The notes: generated by a model not told the origin, from the letters alone. A stretch of DNA of 64,000 nt from an uncultured Bacteroidia bacterium (GCA_902774155.1 CACYHF010000018.1:1-64000), one strand, 5' to 3'; positions 25,336 through 34,590 are shown, counted from the first letter of the stretch. Program-made: numbers and translations.

Positions 25336-27051
25336 ATGGCAAAAAAAATCAAAAGTCCCTACAAGGCCTGGCGCAAATACCGCAATCGCGAAAACACCTG
25401 CACCACCCTCCACAAGGTCTTTGACTACGCCACCACCCATTACGCCAACCGGATTGCCTACCAATACGTAGATGGCGGTCAACAGTATACCTACGCGGAT
25501 TTCCGCACCAAAGTGGAACGCCTGTCGCAGCGAATGAGCCGTTTCGGCATCAAGCACGGAGACCGGGTGGCCATCCTCTCACAGAATATGCCCAACTGGG
25601 TGGTCGCCTTCTTCGCCGCCACCGCGTTCGGCCGTATCGCCGTCCCTATGCTCCCGGACAGTTCGCAGAACGAGGTTTCCAACATCCTCACCCATTCCGA
25701 GTCCAAAGTGCTGTTCATCTCCCAGCGGATGATGGGCAAACTCACGGAGGAATGCCGCAAGAAACTCACCCTGGTCATCGACATCGAAACCTTCGAGTTC
25801 CTCAAGAAGGACAAGGAAGACTTCAAGTGCAACGGCTGGGTCAAAGACCCCCTCCCGGACGACCTCGCCTGCATCATCTACACTTCCGGCACCACCGGAA
25901 AGGCCAAGGGCGTGATGCTCAGCCACCGGAACTTAAGTTCCAACCTGGCATCGGCCTTCAAGGCCAAGCCGGCGTTCAAGAAAGACCGTTTCCTGAGCAT
26001 CCTCCCGGCCGCCCACGCCTATGAGATGAGCGTCTCCACGCTGTATTCCTTCTACGTGGGCGCCACCTGCTACACCTTGCAGAAACCGCCCACTCCCACC
26101 ATCCTGCTGGGGGCCATGAAGACGGTCAAGCCCACCATCGTTTGCTCGGTGCCGCTCATCATCGAGAAGGTGATCAAGAACAGCGTCTGGCCCACCATCC
26201 GCAAGAGCCGCGTGCTCTCCTGGGCCGATCGGAGAATCCCCCACATCCTGCACTGGTTCATCGGCCGGCGTATGATCCAAACCTTCGGCGGCAAGCTCGC
26301 CTTCTTCGGCGTGGGCGGCGCCAAACTGGACCCCGCCGTGGAGCAGTTCCTCATAGACTGCCACTTCCCCTATGCCGTGGGTTACGGCCTCACGGAGACG
26401 GCTCCCCTGGTGTGCAATGTGATGGTGGACAAGAAAAAGCACCTGGGTTCCATCGGCCCGGCCTCCTACCGGGTGGACATCCGGCTGGACAACGTGAACC
26501 CGGCCAACGGCGAAGGTGAGATTGTGGTCCGCGGCGACAACGTGATGCTGGGCTACTACAAAGACCCCGAACGCACCCTGCAGGTGCTGGACGACGAAGG
26601 CTGGTTCCACACCAACGATGTAGCCACTATGGACGAAAACGGCCTGTATTACATCAAAGGCCGCTTGAACAATACCATCCTGGGCCCTTCCGGCGAAAAC
26701 ATCTATCCGGAAGAGATCGAACAGGTGATCAACAACATCGAAGGCGTGGAAGAATCGCTGGTGATGGAGCGCGACGGCAAGCTGGTGGCCCTGGTGAAGT
26801 TCCAGGACAACGCCATCGACTGGAACCAGGAGAAGGAAGACAAGTGGTTCGAGGAACTGGATATCCGCAAGAAGGCCGTTATGGACTGGGTGAACAAGAC
26901 CGTGGGCAAGAATTCCAAGATCGGCGAAGTAGAAGCTATGAAGGAGCCCTTCGAGAAAACCGCCACCCAGAAGATCCGCCGCTTCAAGTACAAGGATTCC
27001 CACGGCGACGAGCCCCAGCATCCCAAGGAAGACAAGAAGAAGGATGAATAG
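25336..27051 (+). CDS. Long-chain acyl-CoA ligase, AMP-forming
   Basis: A 571-residue adenylate-forming enzyme. Motifs in order are the P-loop IIYTSGTTGKAKG, GYGLTETAP, YKDPERT, the hinge KGRLNNTILG and PSGENIYPEEIE. It activates fatty acids to acyl-AMP and then acyl-CoA (or another acyl thioester). The C-terminus is lysine-rich. It forms a block with the PlsC-like gene and the DUF5009-like gene, whose start it overlaps by 8 bases. Confidence 0.88.
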   Translation: MAKKIKSPYKAWRKYRNRENTCTTLHKVFDYATTHYANRIAYQYVDGGQQYTYADFRTKVERLSQRMSRFGIKHGDRVAILSQNMPNWVVAFFAATAFGRIAVPMLPDSSQNEVSNILTHSESKVLFISQRMMGKLTEECRKKLTLVIDIETFEFLKKDKEDFKCNGWVKDPLPDDLACIIYTSGTTGKAKGVMLSHRNLSSNLASAFKAKPAFKKDRFLSILPAAHAYEMSVSTLYSFYVGATCYTLQKPPTPTILLGAMKTVKPTIVCSVPLIIEKVIKNSVWPTIRKSRVLSWADRRIPHILHWFIGRRMIQTFGGKLAFFGVGGAKLDPAVEQFLIDCHFPYAVGYGLTETAPLVCNVMVDKKKHLGSIGPASYRVDIRLDNVNPANGEGEIVVRGDNVMLGYYKDPERTLQVLDDEGWFHTNDVATMDENGLYYIKGRLNNTILGPSGENIYPEEIEQVINNIEGVEESLVMERDGKLVALVKFQDNAIDWNQEKEDKWFEELDIRKKAVMDWVNKTVGKNSKIGEVEAMKEPFEKTATQKIRRFKYKDSHGDEPQHPKEDKKKDE

Positions 27052-28210
27052 ACGGAACCTGGCCATTGATATGTTCCGGGGTCTCACCATGACCCTGATG
27101 GTGTTCGTGAACGAATTCTGGAAAGTTCTGAACGTTCCCCACTGGATGGAGCATACGGCCACCCTGGAAGACGGAATGGGCCTGTCCGACATCGTCTTCC
27201 CTATGTTCCTCTTCGCTATGGGCCTTTCCATCCCTTATGCCCTGGAACGCCGCCAGGAGAAAGGCTACAGCACCGAAAGCACGCTCGGGCACATTATAAG
27301 CCGGACGTTCGCCCTGCTGGTGATGGGTGTTTTCATCTGTAACCAGGAATCCCGCGAGATGGCCGGCAACCGGGGGCTTTGGCTGCTGCTCCTCATTATC
27401 GGCTTTTTCCTCACCTGGAACCAATATCCAAAGGAATGGAAGCCTGCGCGCTGGTGCCGCCTGACCGGAGCGCTGCTTCTCACAGGATTGGCCCTCTATT
27501 ATCGAACCCCGGACGGGCACCACTTGCAGAGCCTATGGTGGGGTATTCTGGGACTCATCGGCTGGACGTACCTGTTCTGCTCCCTGGCCTATCTGCTGTG
27601 CCGGGAGCGCAAGTGGATACTCCCGCTCCTGTGGCTGGGCCTCTGCCTGGTGAACCTTTCCGTGATGCGCATGCGGGACGGCAGTGTGCTCATCGGCCCC
27701 AATGTCCTGGCCGATCTGGTCCGGGCACTCCAGCTGGGGACCGGCTCCTGCGCCATTATGGGTCTGGGCGGCGTACTGCTCACCCTGGCCGATGGACAGC
27801 TGCAGAAAGAATCCGCCGGGAAACGCCTGGGCCTGGCCTTTGCCGCCGCGGCCGTCCTGCTGGTGCTGGGCATGGCCGTCCACACGGGCTGGATCATCTC
27901 CAAGAACCTGGGGACGCTGCCCTGGTGCCTGTTTGTCCTGGCCCTTTCCGCAGCCCTTTATGCTGTACTGCGCTATATGGAAAGAAGGGGCTGGACCGGC
28001 TGGTTCAAACCCCTCTCTGTTGCAGGAACCGCCACCCTGACGGTGTATATGATTCCCTATCTGTTCGTGGTGCTCTGGGTCTTTGTGGAGCCCACCATCG
28101 CACCCTGGCTCACCGGCTGGGTGGGCGTTGCCAAATGCGCCCTGATGGCCGCTGTCTACCTTGCCTGCGCCTGGGGACTCACCAAGGCGGGCATCAAATT
28201 GAAGATTTAG
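27044..28210 (+). CDS. Multi-pass acyltransferase-like membrane protein (DUF5009/NagX type)
   Basis: A 388-residue protein with about ten hydrophobic segments. Its opening NRRNLAIDMFRGLTM and DIVFPMFLFAMGLSIP match the heparan-alpha-glucosaminide N-acetyltransferase-like (DUF5009/DUF1624) group, where RGxxM and FPxFLFxxG are constant. Such proteins are thought to carry acetyl groups across the membrane to sugars. It overlaps the ligase gene by 8 bases and the convergent epimerase gene by 17 bases. The exact substrate is unknown. Confidence 0.75.
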   Translation: MNRRNLAIDMFRGLTMTLMVFVNEFWKVLNVPHWMEHTATLEDGMGLSDIVFPMFLFAMGLSIPYALERRQEKGYSTESTLGHIISRTFALLVMGVFICNQESREMAGNRGLWLLLLIIGFFLTWNQYPKEWKPARWCRLTGALLLTGLALYYRTPDGHHLQSLWWGILGLIGWTYLFCSLAYLLCRERKWILPLLWLGLCLVNLSVMRMRDGSVLIGPNVLADLVRALQLGTGSCAIMGLGGVLLTLADGQLQKESAGKRLGLAFAAAAVLLVLGMAVHTGWIISKNLGTLPWCLFVLALSAALYAVLRYMERRGWTGWFKPLSVAGTATLTVYMIPYLFVVLWVFVEPTIAPWLTGWVGVAKCALMAAVYLACAWGLTKAGIKLKI

Positions 28211-29336
28211 AATCGGCTATCTCCTGCAGGATGGTCCCTATCTGATAAAGGCCGCGGGGCACGTGGAAGCAGCCCTTCCACTTGCCGCCCTTGAGCGGTA
28301 GCAATACCTCTCCCCTGCGGTTCAGATACCCGAACCATTCCGGATACAGCGGATCCTTGAAACGGGTCCAGAGATATTCGTCCAGTTTCTGGAACCACTC
28401 CAGGGCCTTTTCGTTGCCCGTAAGCTGGTACCCCTTGATCATGCAGATGGCGCTCTCGATGTGCACCCACCAGAGCTTCTGGTCCCACTCCAGTTCCTGG
28501 GTGGGATAGCCCTTGCGGTCCATAAAATAGAAGATACCGCCATACTCCTTGTCCCAGCCATAATCGATTACCCGAAGGGCAATCTCCATGCTCTTGTCGA
28601 TGATATCCTGCCGATGGAGGCGCAGCCCCAGGTTCATCATGAACCAGAGGGCTTCGAGGTCGTGGCCGGGGTTTATGCGCCGGCCTTCGAAGCAGTCGAT
28701 GAGGCTGCCGTCCGGAGCCAGATTCTCCACCATTACGCCTAAATCGGGCTGATAGAAGACATCGAAGACCTCGTGTAAAGCTTCGTCTATAGTCTTGTCC
28801 AACAAGGACTTATCTTCGATGATAGGTTCAATCTCCAGCGCCATGTTGCAGATGATCATTGGCAGGGCAAAATCCTTCATCGGGCGCGTTCCGGGCACGG
28901 CTTTGAGCCACTTACCCTTGGGATTGGAACGGCGGTCCAGGATGCGTTGGAAGGTCTTGCGGGCTATATCGGCCCAATGTTCCTCGCCGGTGGCTACGGC
29001 CAGCTGGGCAAAGGCCATGCAGGCAAAGGTGTTGGAGAAAATGTTATACGGAGCAATGATGGGCTTGCCCTCCCGCGTGAGGGAGAAATAGAAGTCGTAG
29101 TTGCCGTCGTGGCCGAACTTTTCCAGGAATTCGGCCCCCTGGCGGGCGCAGATCCACACTTCCCGGCCCTGCAGCCAGACGAATTTGTCGGTGTCGAAAA
29201 CACTGCCGTCGCGGTTCAGGCACGTGAAATAACCGCCGTAGGTAAAGTCCTGTGATTTTTCCAGCCAGAAGGGTAAGACGCTGTGATATAATTCGTTTTG
29301 ATAACGTGCCGCCAATGCAGCGAAATCTGTGCTCAT
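28194..29336 (-). CDS. N-acylglucosamine 2-epimerase (AGE) family protein
   Basis: A 380-residue (alpha/alpha)6-barrel protein. It shows KFVWLQGREVW, PYNIFSNTFACMAF, KAVPGTRPMKDFALPM, NPGHDLEALWFMM, LEWDQKLWWVHIESA and GYLNRRGEVLLPLKGGKWKG. These are the blocks of the renin-binding-protein-like AGE epimerases that interconvert GlcNAc and ManNAc; related enzymes act on mannose, glucose or cellobiose. The gene is divergent from the DUF4434 and sugar-porter genes, suggesting a shared sugar theme. It ends inside the convergent membrane-protein gene (17-base overlap). Confidence 0.88.
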   Translation of the reverse strand: MSTDFAALAARYQNELYHSVLPFWLEKSQDFTYGGYFTCLNRDGSVFDTDKFVWLQGREVWICARQGAEFLEKFGHDGNYDFYFSLTREGKPIIAPYNIFSNTFACMAFAQLAVATGEEHWADIARKTFQRILDRRSNPKGKWLKAVPGTRPMKDFALPMIICNMALEIEPIIEDKSLLDKTIDEALHEVFDVFYQPDLGVMVENLAPDGSLIDCFEGRRINPGHDLEALWFMMNLGLRLHRQDIIDKSMEIALRVIDYGWDKEYGGIFYFMDRKGYPTQELEWDQKLWWVHIESAICMIKGYQLTGNEKALEWFQKLDEYLWTRFKDPLYPEWFGYLNRRGEVLLPLKGGKWKGCFHVPRGLYQIGTILQEIADSKSSI

Positions 29337-29356
29337 TTTTCAGTAGTTTTGCTAAA

Positions 29357-29374
29357 CAAAAATAGCTATATTTG
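29357..29374. promoter_or_regulatory. Divergent -7 elements for the epimerase and DUF4434 genes
   Basis: The minus strand has TATTTTTG at 29357-29364, 20 bases before the epimerase ATG. The plus strand has TATATTTG at 29367-29374, 20 bases before the DUF4434 ATG. The two elements are 2 bases apart, so simultaneous use is unlikely. Confidence 0.55.
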
Positions 29375-29394
29375 TGTTATTAACCGCAGAAATT

Positions 29395-30417
29395 ATGGAA
29401 AATCGTCGTTCGTTTTTGAAGAAAGGAGCCCTGGCGGCTGCCGCTGCCCCGCTGCTGGCATCGGCCTGCAAACCCGCCGGCGGGCAAGACAAATATGGCA
29501 TTGACCCGGATCCTTCCGTTAACAGCACCCTCATAGTTCCCAAAGCCGCCGGCCTGCCCATTACCGGCACCTTCCTGGATGAGATTTCGCACGACATCCC
29601 CCACCAGAACTGGGGAGAAAGGGAGTGGGACCGGGACTTCCGTTACATGAAAGCCATTGGCATTGATACTGTTATCGATATCCGCTGCGGCTACCGCAAG
29701 TTCATCACCTATCCCTCCCCCTACCTGCTCAATAAAGGCTGCTACATGCCGTCCCTGGACCTCATCGATATGTTCTGCCGGCTGGCCCAGAAGTATGACA
29801 TGAAGTTCATGCTGGGCCTGTACGATTCCGGCAAATACTGGGACACCGGCGACATGAGTTATGAGGTGGAAGCCAACCGCTTCGTGATAGACGAAGTGTG
29901 GGAACGCTACGGTTCCAAGTACAAGAGCTTCGGCGGCTGGTACATTTCCGGAGAAATCTCCCGCGCCACCAAGGGAGCCATCGAGAGCTTCCGCACCATG
30001 GGCCGGCAGTGCAAGGAAATCAGCGGCGGCCTGCCCACGTTCATCTCGCCTTGGATCGACGGCAAGAAGGCCGTGGATGCCGCCAGCGGCAGCCTCACAA
30101 GGGATCAAGCCGTGTCCGTAGAGCAGCACGAGCGCGAATGGAACGAGATTTTCGACGGCATCCACGACTATGTGGACGCCTGCGCCTTCCAGGACGGGCA
30201 CATCGACTACGACGAACTGGACGCCTTCTTCAGCGTGAATAAGAAGTTGGCCGATAAATACGGCATGCAGTGCTGGACCAACGCCGAAAGCTTCGACCGC
30301 GACATGCCCATCCGCTTCCTGCCCATCAAGTTCGACAAACTGCGCATGAGCCCGCAGAGCGCCTATGCCCAGGCCGGTCACCTCTACGACCGCTACAAGG
30401 AGTACTTCAACCTATAG
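29395..30417 (+). CDS. DUF4434 protein, Tat-type lipoprotein signal
   Basis: A 340-residue protein. The start NRRSFLKKGALAAAAAP is a twin-arginine signal, followed by a lipobox-like LASAC at about residues 22-26. The body (GTFLDEISHDIPHQNWGERE, IGIDTVIDIRCG, GLYDSGKYWD, GGWYISGEI, SPWIDGKK) matches DUF4434, a TIM-barrel domain suspected of glycosidase activity. QDGHIDYDELDAF may carry acid residues. It is exported in folded form and anchored at a membrane. The sugar porter follows after 3 bases. Confidence 0.8.
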   Translation: MENRRSFLKKGALAAAAAPLLASACKPAGGQDKYGIDPDPSVNSTLIVPKAAGLPITGTFLDEISHDIPHQNWGEREWDRDFRYMKAIGIDTVIDIRCGYRKFITYPSPYLLNKGCYMPSLDLIDMFCRLAQKYDMKFMLGLYDSGKYWDTGDMSYEVEANRFVIDEVWERYGSKYKSFGGWYISGEISRATKGAIESFRTMGRQCKEISGGLPTFISPWIDGKKAVDAASGSLTRDQAVSVEQHEREWNEIFDGIHDYVDACAFQDGHIDYDELDAFFSVNKKLADKYGMQCWTNAESFDRDMPIRFLPIKFDKLRMSPQSAYAQAGHLYDRYKEYFNL

Positions 30418-30420
30418 ACC

Positions 30421-31719
30421 ATGGCCCAAACCGAACATCCGGGATACATTCTCTTTCTTTCCTGCGTCGCCGCCCTGGGCGGCATCCTCTTCGGCTACGA
30501 CACCGCCGTCATCTCCGGCACCACGGACATCGTGAGCCAGCAGTTCCGTCTGGGCGAACTGGCCACCGGATGGTACGTGGGCTGCGCCCTCATCGGCTCC
30601 ATTATCGGCGTGCTGGTGGCCGGCGTGCTCAGCGACTTCCTGGGGCGGAAGAAGACGATGCTCATCGCCGCCCTCATGTTCAGCATCTCCGCCATCGGAT
30701 GCGCTGTGTGTCAGGGATTTACAGACCTGGTTATCTACCGCATGATCGGCGGTTTCGGCATCGGCGTGGTATCCATCGTCTCCCCTATCTACATCTCGGA
30801 AGTGGCGCCGGCCGAAAAGCGCGGCACCCTGGTTTCCCTGTACCAGTTGGCCATCACCGTGGGCTTCCTCCTGGCCTATCTGATGAATTATCTGGTACTA
30901 AAGGGGGCCGATACTTCCGCCACAGACCCCTCACTGGGTTCCCGCATGTTCAACAACGAATACTGGAGAGGCATGCTGGGCTATGAAACCCTTCCGGATC
31001 TGCTCTTCCTGGTCCTGATCTTCTTCATTCCCGAAAGCCCGCGCTGGCTGGCCGTGCGCGGGGAGCGGAAAGACAACAGCGAGGAATGGAAAGCCCTTCG
31101 AGAACCCGGCATCCTTCTGGCGGTGATAGTGGGCGCGTGCATTGCCATCCTGGGCCAGTTCATGGGTGTCAATGCCGTACTGTATTACGGTCCTACCATC
31201 TTCAAAGACGCCGGTTTTGAGGATCCCCTCTTCTCCACCATTCTGGTAGGCGTGGTGAATATGCTCACCACCGTCATTGCCCTCCTGATCATTGACAAGG
31301 TGGGCCGTAAACAACTGGTCTGGTGGGGCGTAGGCGGCATGATCTTGTGCCTGCTCATGATCGGAATCTACTTCCTGCCGGCCATCCACTTGCCCACCGG
31401 CTTCATGCTGGTATTCTTCCTGCTCTATGTCTTCTGTACGGCCATCTCTATCAGCGCCGTGGTGTTCGTACTGCTGAGTGAAATGTATCCCAACCAGGTG
31501 CGCGGTCTGGCCATGTCCATCGCCGGCTTCGCCCTTTGGGTGGGCACCTACCTTATCGGCCAGTTAACCCCCTGGATGCTCAAGAATCTCACCCCGGCCG
31601 GCACTTTCTTCCTCTTCGCCTTCATGTGCCTGCCGTATCTGTTTATCATGTGGAAATATATTCCGGAAACTACCGGAAAAACCCTGGAGGAAATTGAAAG
31701 TTACTGGAAAAATAGGTAA
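30421..31719 (+). CDS. Sugar porter of the major facilitator superfamily (XylE-like)
   Basis: A 432-residue transporter with 12 predicted helices. Sugar-porter signatures are present: GGILFGYDTAVISG, DFLGRKKTM after helix 2, RMIGGFGIGVVS, YISEVAPAEKRG, GPTIF, DKVGRK and PETTGKTLEEIE at the C-terminus. It probably imports a monosaccharide with H+ or Na+. Its position behind the DUF4434 gene and opposite the epimerase suggests uptake of the sugar those proteins handle. Confidence 0.92.
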   Translation: MAQTEHPGYILFLSCVAALGGILFGYDTAVISGTTDIVSQQFRLGELATGWYVGCALIGSIIGVLVAGVLSDFLGRKKTMLIAALMFSISAIGCAVCQGFTDLVIYRMIGGFGIGVVSIVSPIYISEVAPAEKRGTLVSLYQLAITVGFLLAYLMNYLVLKGADTSATDPSLGSRMFNNEYWRGMLGYETLPDLLFLVLIFFIPESPRWLAVRGERKDNSEEWKALREPGILLAVIVGACIAILGQFMGVNAVLYYGPTIFKDAGFEDPLFSTILVGVVNMLTTVIALLIIDKVGRKQLVWWGVGGMILCLLMIGIYFLPAIHLPTGFMLVFFLLYVFCTAISISAVVFVLLSEMYPNQVRGLAMSIAGFALWVGTYLIGQLTPWMLKNLTPAGTFFLFAFMCLPYLFIMWKYIPETTGKTLEEIESYWKNR

Positions 31720-31724
31720 CTTTG
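31717..31724 (+). promoter_or_regulatory. Promoter -7 element for the GT4 gene
   Basis: TAACTTTG overlaps the last codon of the sugar porter and ends 6 bases before the next ATG. ATTG at 31693-31696 lies 20 bases upstream as a possible -33 box. Confidence 0.6.
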
Positions 31725-31730
31725 TAGACT

Positions 31731-32888
31731 ATGAAAATTCTGATCGTCGTCAATAATCTATATGTGCAGGGTAACGGACTGTGCGCATCGGTCCGCAGAA
31801 CCATCGCCGAACTTAAAAAGATGGGAGAGGATGTCCGCGTGCTTTCCGGTCCCAATAAGAACGCAGACCAGCCGCAGCCGGATTTCCCCTTGAAGGAATA
31901 CGTTTTCCCTATCTTCCAGCCCATCATCGAGGCCAATGGTTTCTCCTACGCCGAATCCGATGAAAAGGTAATCGAAGAAGCCGTCCGTTGGGCGGATGTA
32001 GTGCATCTGGAAGAGTTCTTCGTCCTGCAGTGGAAGGTGGTGAAAGCCGCCAAACGCCTGGGGAAACCCCTCACCGCCACCTATCATCTCCATCCGGAAA
32101 ACATTACCAACAACATAGGCCCGCTCCTGGCCAAATGGCCCAACTTCAACCGCGGCATTCTCCGTGGATGGAAGAAACTCATGTGTGATGAATGCAAGTT
32201 TATCCAGTGCCCCACCATGAATGTCCAGGACCGTCTGCGCCGCTATCATTTCAAGCCCGCCACGGAGGTCATTTCCAATGGTGTCATTCCGGATGCCTGC
32301 ATCAGGCCCACTACCCCGCCGGAGAATTATTTGAATCCGGAGCGCCCGCTAGATGTGATTTACATTGGCCGCTTATCGGCCGAAAAAGACCAGACCACGC
32401 TGCTGGAGGCCATGCGTTACAGCCAGTATGCCCAGCGCATCCGCCTGCATTTCGCCGGCAACGGCCCCAAGGCCAAAAAATATAAAAAACTGGCCAAAAA
32501 GTTGGTGGAGGAAGGTGTCTTGAAATACGAGCCCGTCTTCTGCTTCCTGAACCGCGATGAACTGCGGGAACTGGCCGCCAACGCCGATCTGGCCATTCAC
32601 TGCGCCAACATCGAGGTAGAAGGCCTCTCCATCATGGAAGCCATGCAGCAGGCCGTCACGCCCATCATTGCCGTGGGCCGATACACCGGCACCGCACAGT
32701 TCGCGCTGGACCGCCACTGCAAATTCCCTGAAAAGAATCCCGAAGCCCTGGCCAACCGCATTGACTATTGGCTCTCCCGCCCCCAGGAACGCTGGGAAAT
32801 GGGCTTCCGCCACGCCAAAGAAATGGAAGACTACGACATAGAAAAGTCTGTCCAAAAGCTTCGGGAAGCCTGGGCCAAGGTAATCTAA
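31731..32888 (+). CDS. Glycosyltransferase family 4-type enzyme
   Basis: A 385-residue GT-B fold enzyme. The N-domain begins ILIVVNNLYVQGNG. The C-domain shows VIYIGRLSAEKDQTTLLEAM, FAGNGP and the EVEGLSIMEAM block containing the EX7E-type motif. It resembles glycolipid glycosyltransferases such as diglycosyl-diacylglycerol synthases, but the acceptor cannot be told. It carries its own promoter inside the end of the previous gene and a strong terminator downstream, so it appears to be a single-gene unit. Confidence 0.87.
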   Translation: MKILIVVNNLYVQGNGLCASVRRTIAELKKMGEDVRVLSGPNKNADQPQPDFPLKEYVFPIFQPIIEANGFSYAESDEKVIEEAVRWADVVHLEEFFVLQWKVVKAAKRLGKPLTATYHLHPENITNNIGPLLAKWPNFNRGILRGWKKLMCDECKFIQCPTMNVQDRLRRYHFKPATEVISNGVIPDACIRPTTPPENYLNPERPLDVIYIGRLSAEKDQTTLLEAMRYSQYAQRIRLHFAGNGPKAKKYKKLAKKLVEEGVLKYEPVFCFLNRDELRELAANADLAIHCANIEVEGLSIMEAMQQAVTPIIAVGRYTGTAQFALDRHCKFPEKNPEALANRIDYWLSRPQERWEMGFRHAKEMEDYDIEKSVQKLREAWAKVI

Positions 32889-32895
32889 AAAAAGT

Positions 32896-32931
32896 GTGAC
32901 CTGAGTCAATTGACTTAGGTCACTTTTTTTT
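32896..32931 (+). terminator. Intrinsic terminator after the GT4 gene
   Basis: GTGACCTGAGTCAA pairs with TTGACTTAGGTCAC (one G-T pair, almost no loop), followed by eight T residues and preceded by A residues. Confidence 0.85.
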
Positions 32932-33188
32932 GTGTTCGTATGTCGCAGGTCCGCTTTTTTTCCCTCACCTGCTACGCAAATCGGTCATACAGAACGTATA
33001 ACGTCGCAGGTCAGCCATTTTTTACCGACTTGCGACGTTTGGGGACTGTTCTGTCCTCCTGTTTTTGCTGGTCTGAACATGGTTGGCGCTGGTCAGTAAT
33101 GTTTGCGGTGCGAGTCAGTGCAGTAAGCGGGGCAGGTCGGTCATAACCGGGGCAGGTCGGTAACGCGAGTGGTACAGGAGGGTGTGGT

Positions 33189-33312
33189 AAGCGGAGCAAG
33201 TCCGATTCGGGGTGAGGGACCGGCGCCACCTGAACGCTTAGAATGCCGATTTGCGGCGCCGGTCAGTAGGATGAAATCGGACCTGCTCCGCTTACCCTAC
33301 TGACCTGCTCCA
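33189..33312 (+). repeat. Dispersed palindromic repeat, copy B
   Basis: AAGCGGAGCAAGTCCGATT (33189-33207) pairs with AATCGGACCTGCTCCGCTT (33275-33293) with one mismatch. Inside, GGACCGGCGCC pairs with GGCGCCGGTC, so the whole 105-base element can fold as a long hairpin. Bases 33213-33312 match copy A at 12404-12503. Confidence 0.8.
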
Positions 33313-33379
33313 AGACTGGTGGTTACACCAATAGGATGGAAGGGAAAGACACTCCCGGGGGACTCCATTACGCGCTTTG

Positions 33380-33478
33380 CGCTCCATTCCGGCCCCTCCC
33401 ATTGTATCCTGCGTCCCCTTCGGGAACTTGTCTCCAACGGGCCCCTCCCCCTGCCCTCGTCCGGGGGTGGACAAGCCC
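33380..33478 (-). repeat. 98-base repeat, inverted copy of 12616-12713
   Basis: Read on the minus strand, GGCTTGTCCACCCCCGGAC, AGGGCAGGGGGAGGGGCCCG and AATGGGAGGGGCCGGA match the core of the element at 12596-12748. The flanking inverted ends seen there are not conserved here. Confidence 0.75.
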
Positions 33479-33491
33479 AGAATGACAATCC

Positions 33492-33572
33492 GGGAGCAAA
33501 ACTCCCTGTTTTTGCTCCCGAAAGCTACAAATTACATCATTTGGGAGCAAAATATCCTCTTTTCGCTCCCGA
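33492..33572 (+). repeat. Two tandem hairpins, 51-base period
   Basis: GGGAGCAAAA...TTTTTGCTCCCGA at 33492-33521 and GGGAGCAAAA...TTTTCGCTCCCGA at 33543-33572 are similar 30-base hairpins whose starts are exactly 51 bases apart. They stand upstream of the lipoprotein promoter. Confidence 0.65.
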
Positions 33573-33615
33573 TTGCTCCTATTTCGAATCCTTTAACACT
33601 TTTTAACAAATTCCG

Positions 33616-33647
33616 TTTGGCGTTCTCAAATGAGGCTGCTATCTTTG
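33616..33647 (+). promoter_or_regulatory. Promoter for the lipoprotein gene
   Basis: TTTG (33616-33619) and TATCTTTG (33640-33647) are 20 bases apart, a full consensus match. A leader of about 80 bases precedes the ATG at 33733. Confidence 0.75.
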
Positions 33648-33732
33648 TGCCAAGTTCCACAGAATATTTGACCTCCGGATGCAAGATTCCCGATAATCCT
33701 GTGTTTAACGGTTGTATGGTTGACATTTGCTT

Positions 33733-34590
33733 ATGAAAAGACTTGTTTTTTGGGCTGCCATGGCCACATTGGTCCTTTCCGGATGTGAAAAAATCTATAC
33801 TGAGGAAGAACTGGGAGTAATCGTTGAATGGGTGCGTTGTGGCTGGAGCGAGGTTAAGAACGAAACGGAAGCCTCGGTAAAACTCACCACCTCATATCCG
33901 TTGGGATACCATGATGATGTCACATCCGTTATCAAGGCTGGTGAGATGGTGAAGCTTGACATAGGCGCAGCGGCACCCGGTGTGTCCATTAATGAAAGCC
34001 TCCGGGCCGTCATCCAACTTGCCGACGGGACGGAGATTATCTGTGTTCAAGCCCAGCAGATGACACCTTGGGCGGAGCGTTTCTACACCAACTATGAGAA
34101 GGAGGACACCTATGAGGTTATAGATCTTGACGGGAAGAAACTGCGCCATGATATGGTCATCCTTACTTACCACATTGACCAAACGCTCATTGACTTGTGG
34201 AAAGAGAGCCAATTGATTGATGGCGGCTGGCCGGCTATCCAGTTGGACAGACCCGAGATTAATCTTCCTTCTGAAGGTGGTACGATGGTCGTTTCCATGC
34301 TCAATTACAAATCCTGGTGGATTAATGGCGGTTATTCCGCCGAACCTGATGAAGAAGGAGTTTGGCGGCCGATCGAAAATTACATTTTAGCCACTTCTTC
34401 GGATGGGGAGCAGGCCTGCACATATGACATACTTGAAGGGAATTGGTTCCATGCTATGGTTCCGAACAAAGGCCAAAGCAATCAAGTATTCATTACGGTC
34501 GATCAAAACTATCTTGCAAAGCCCCGTCATGCCATTATAGAGATGGAATGTGGCGATGTCTTCACCACCATCAAGGTAAATCAGCCGTAA
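33733..34590 (+). CDS. Lipoprotein with a BACON-like beta domain, unknown function
   Basis: A 285-residue protein with a clear lipobox (LVLSGC). The first half is a beta-rich region (SVKLTTSYPLGYHD, GEMVKLDIG). The second half (INLPSEGGTMVVSML, VFITVDQN, IEMECGDVFTTIKVNQ) resembles BACON or related immunoglobulin-like domains of Bacteroidetes surface proteins, though the match is loose. Codon use is less C-ended than in the neighbours and it lies beside a repeat island, so it may be a recent arrival. I do not recognise a specific family. Confidence 0.65.
   Translation: MKRLVFWAAMATLVLSGCEKIYTEEELGVIVEWVRCGWSEVKNETEASVKLTTSYPLGYHDDVTSVIKAGEMVKLDIGAAAPGVSINESLRAVIQLADGTEIICVQAQQMTPWAERFYTNYEKEDTYEVIDLDGKKLRHDMVILTYHIDQTLIDLWKESQLIDGGWPAIQLDRPEINLPSEGGTMVVSMLNYKSWWINGGYSAEPDEEGVWRPIENYILATSSDGEQACTYDILEGNWFHAMVPNKGQSNQVFITVDQNYLAKPRHAIIEMECGDVFTTIKVNQP

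Larger units (their letters stand above)
32935..33732. other. Gene-free repeat island
   Basis: About 800 bases without a credible gene. GACCTGC or its complement recurs many times (for example at 32946, 33008 and 33130-33165), and CGTCGCAGGTCAG and CCGACTTGCGACG form an imperfect hairpin at 33003-33048. The separate repeat copies are listed individually. The small open frames here are not supported. Confidence 0.7.

Noticed and set aside
33492..33572. CRISPR-like repeats
   Set aside because: Only two hairpin units are present, they are imperfect, and the spacer between them is 21 bases. No cas genes are in the window.
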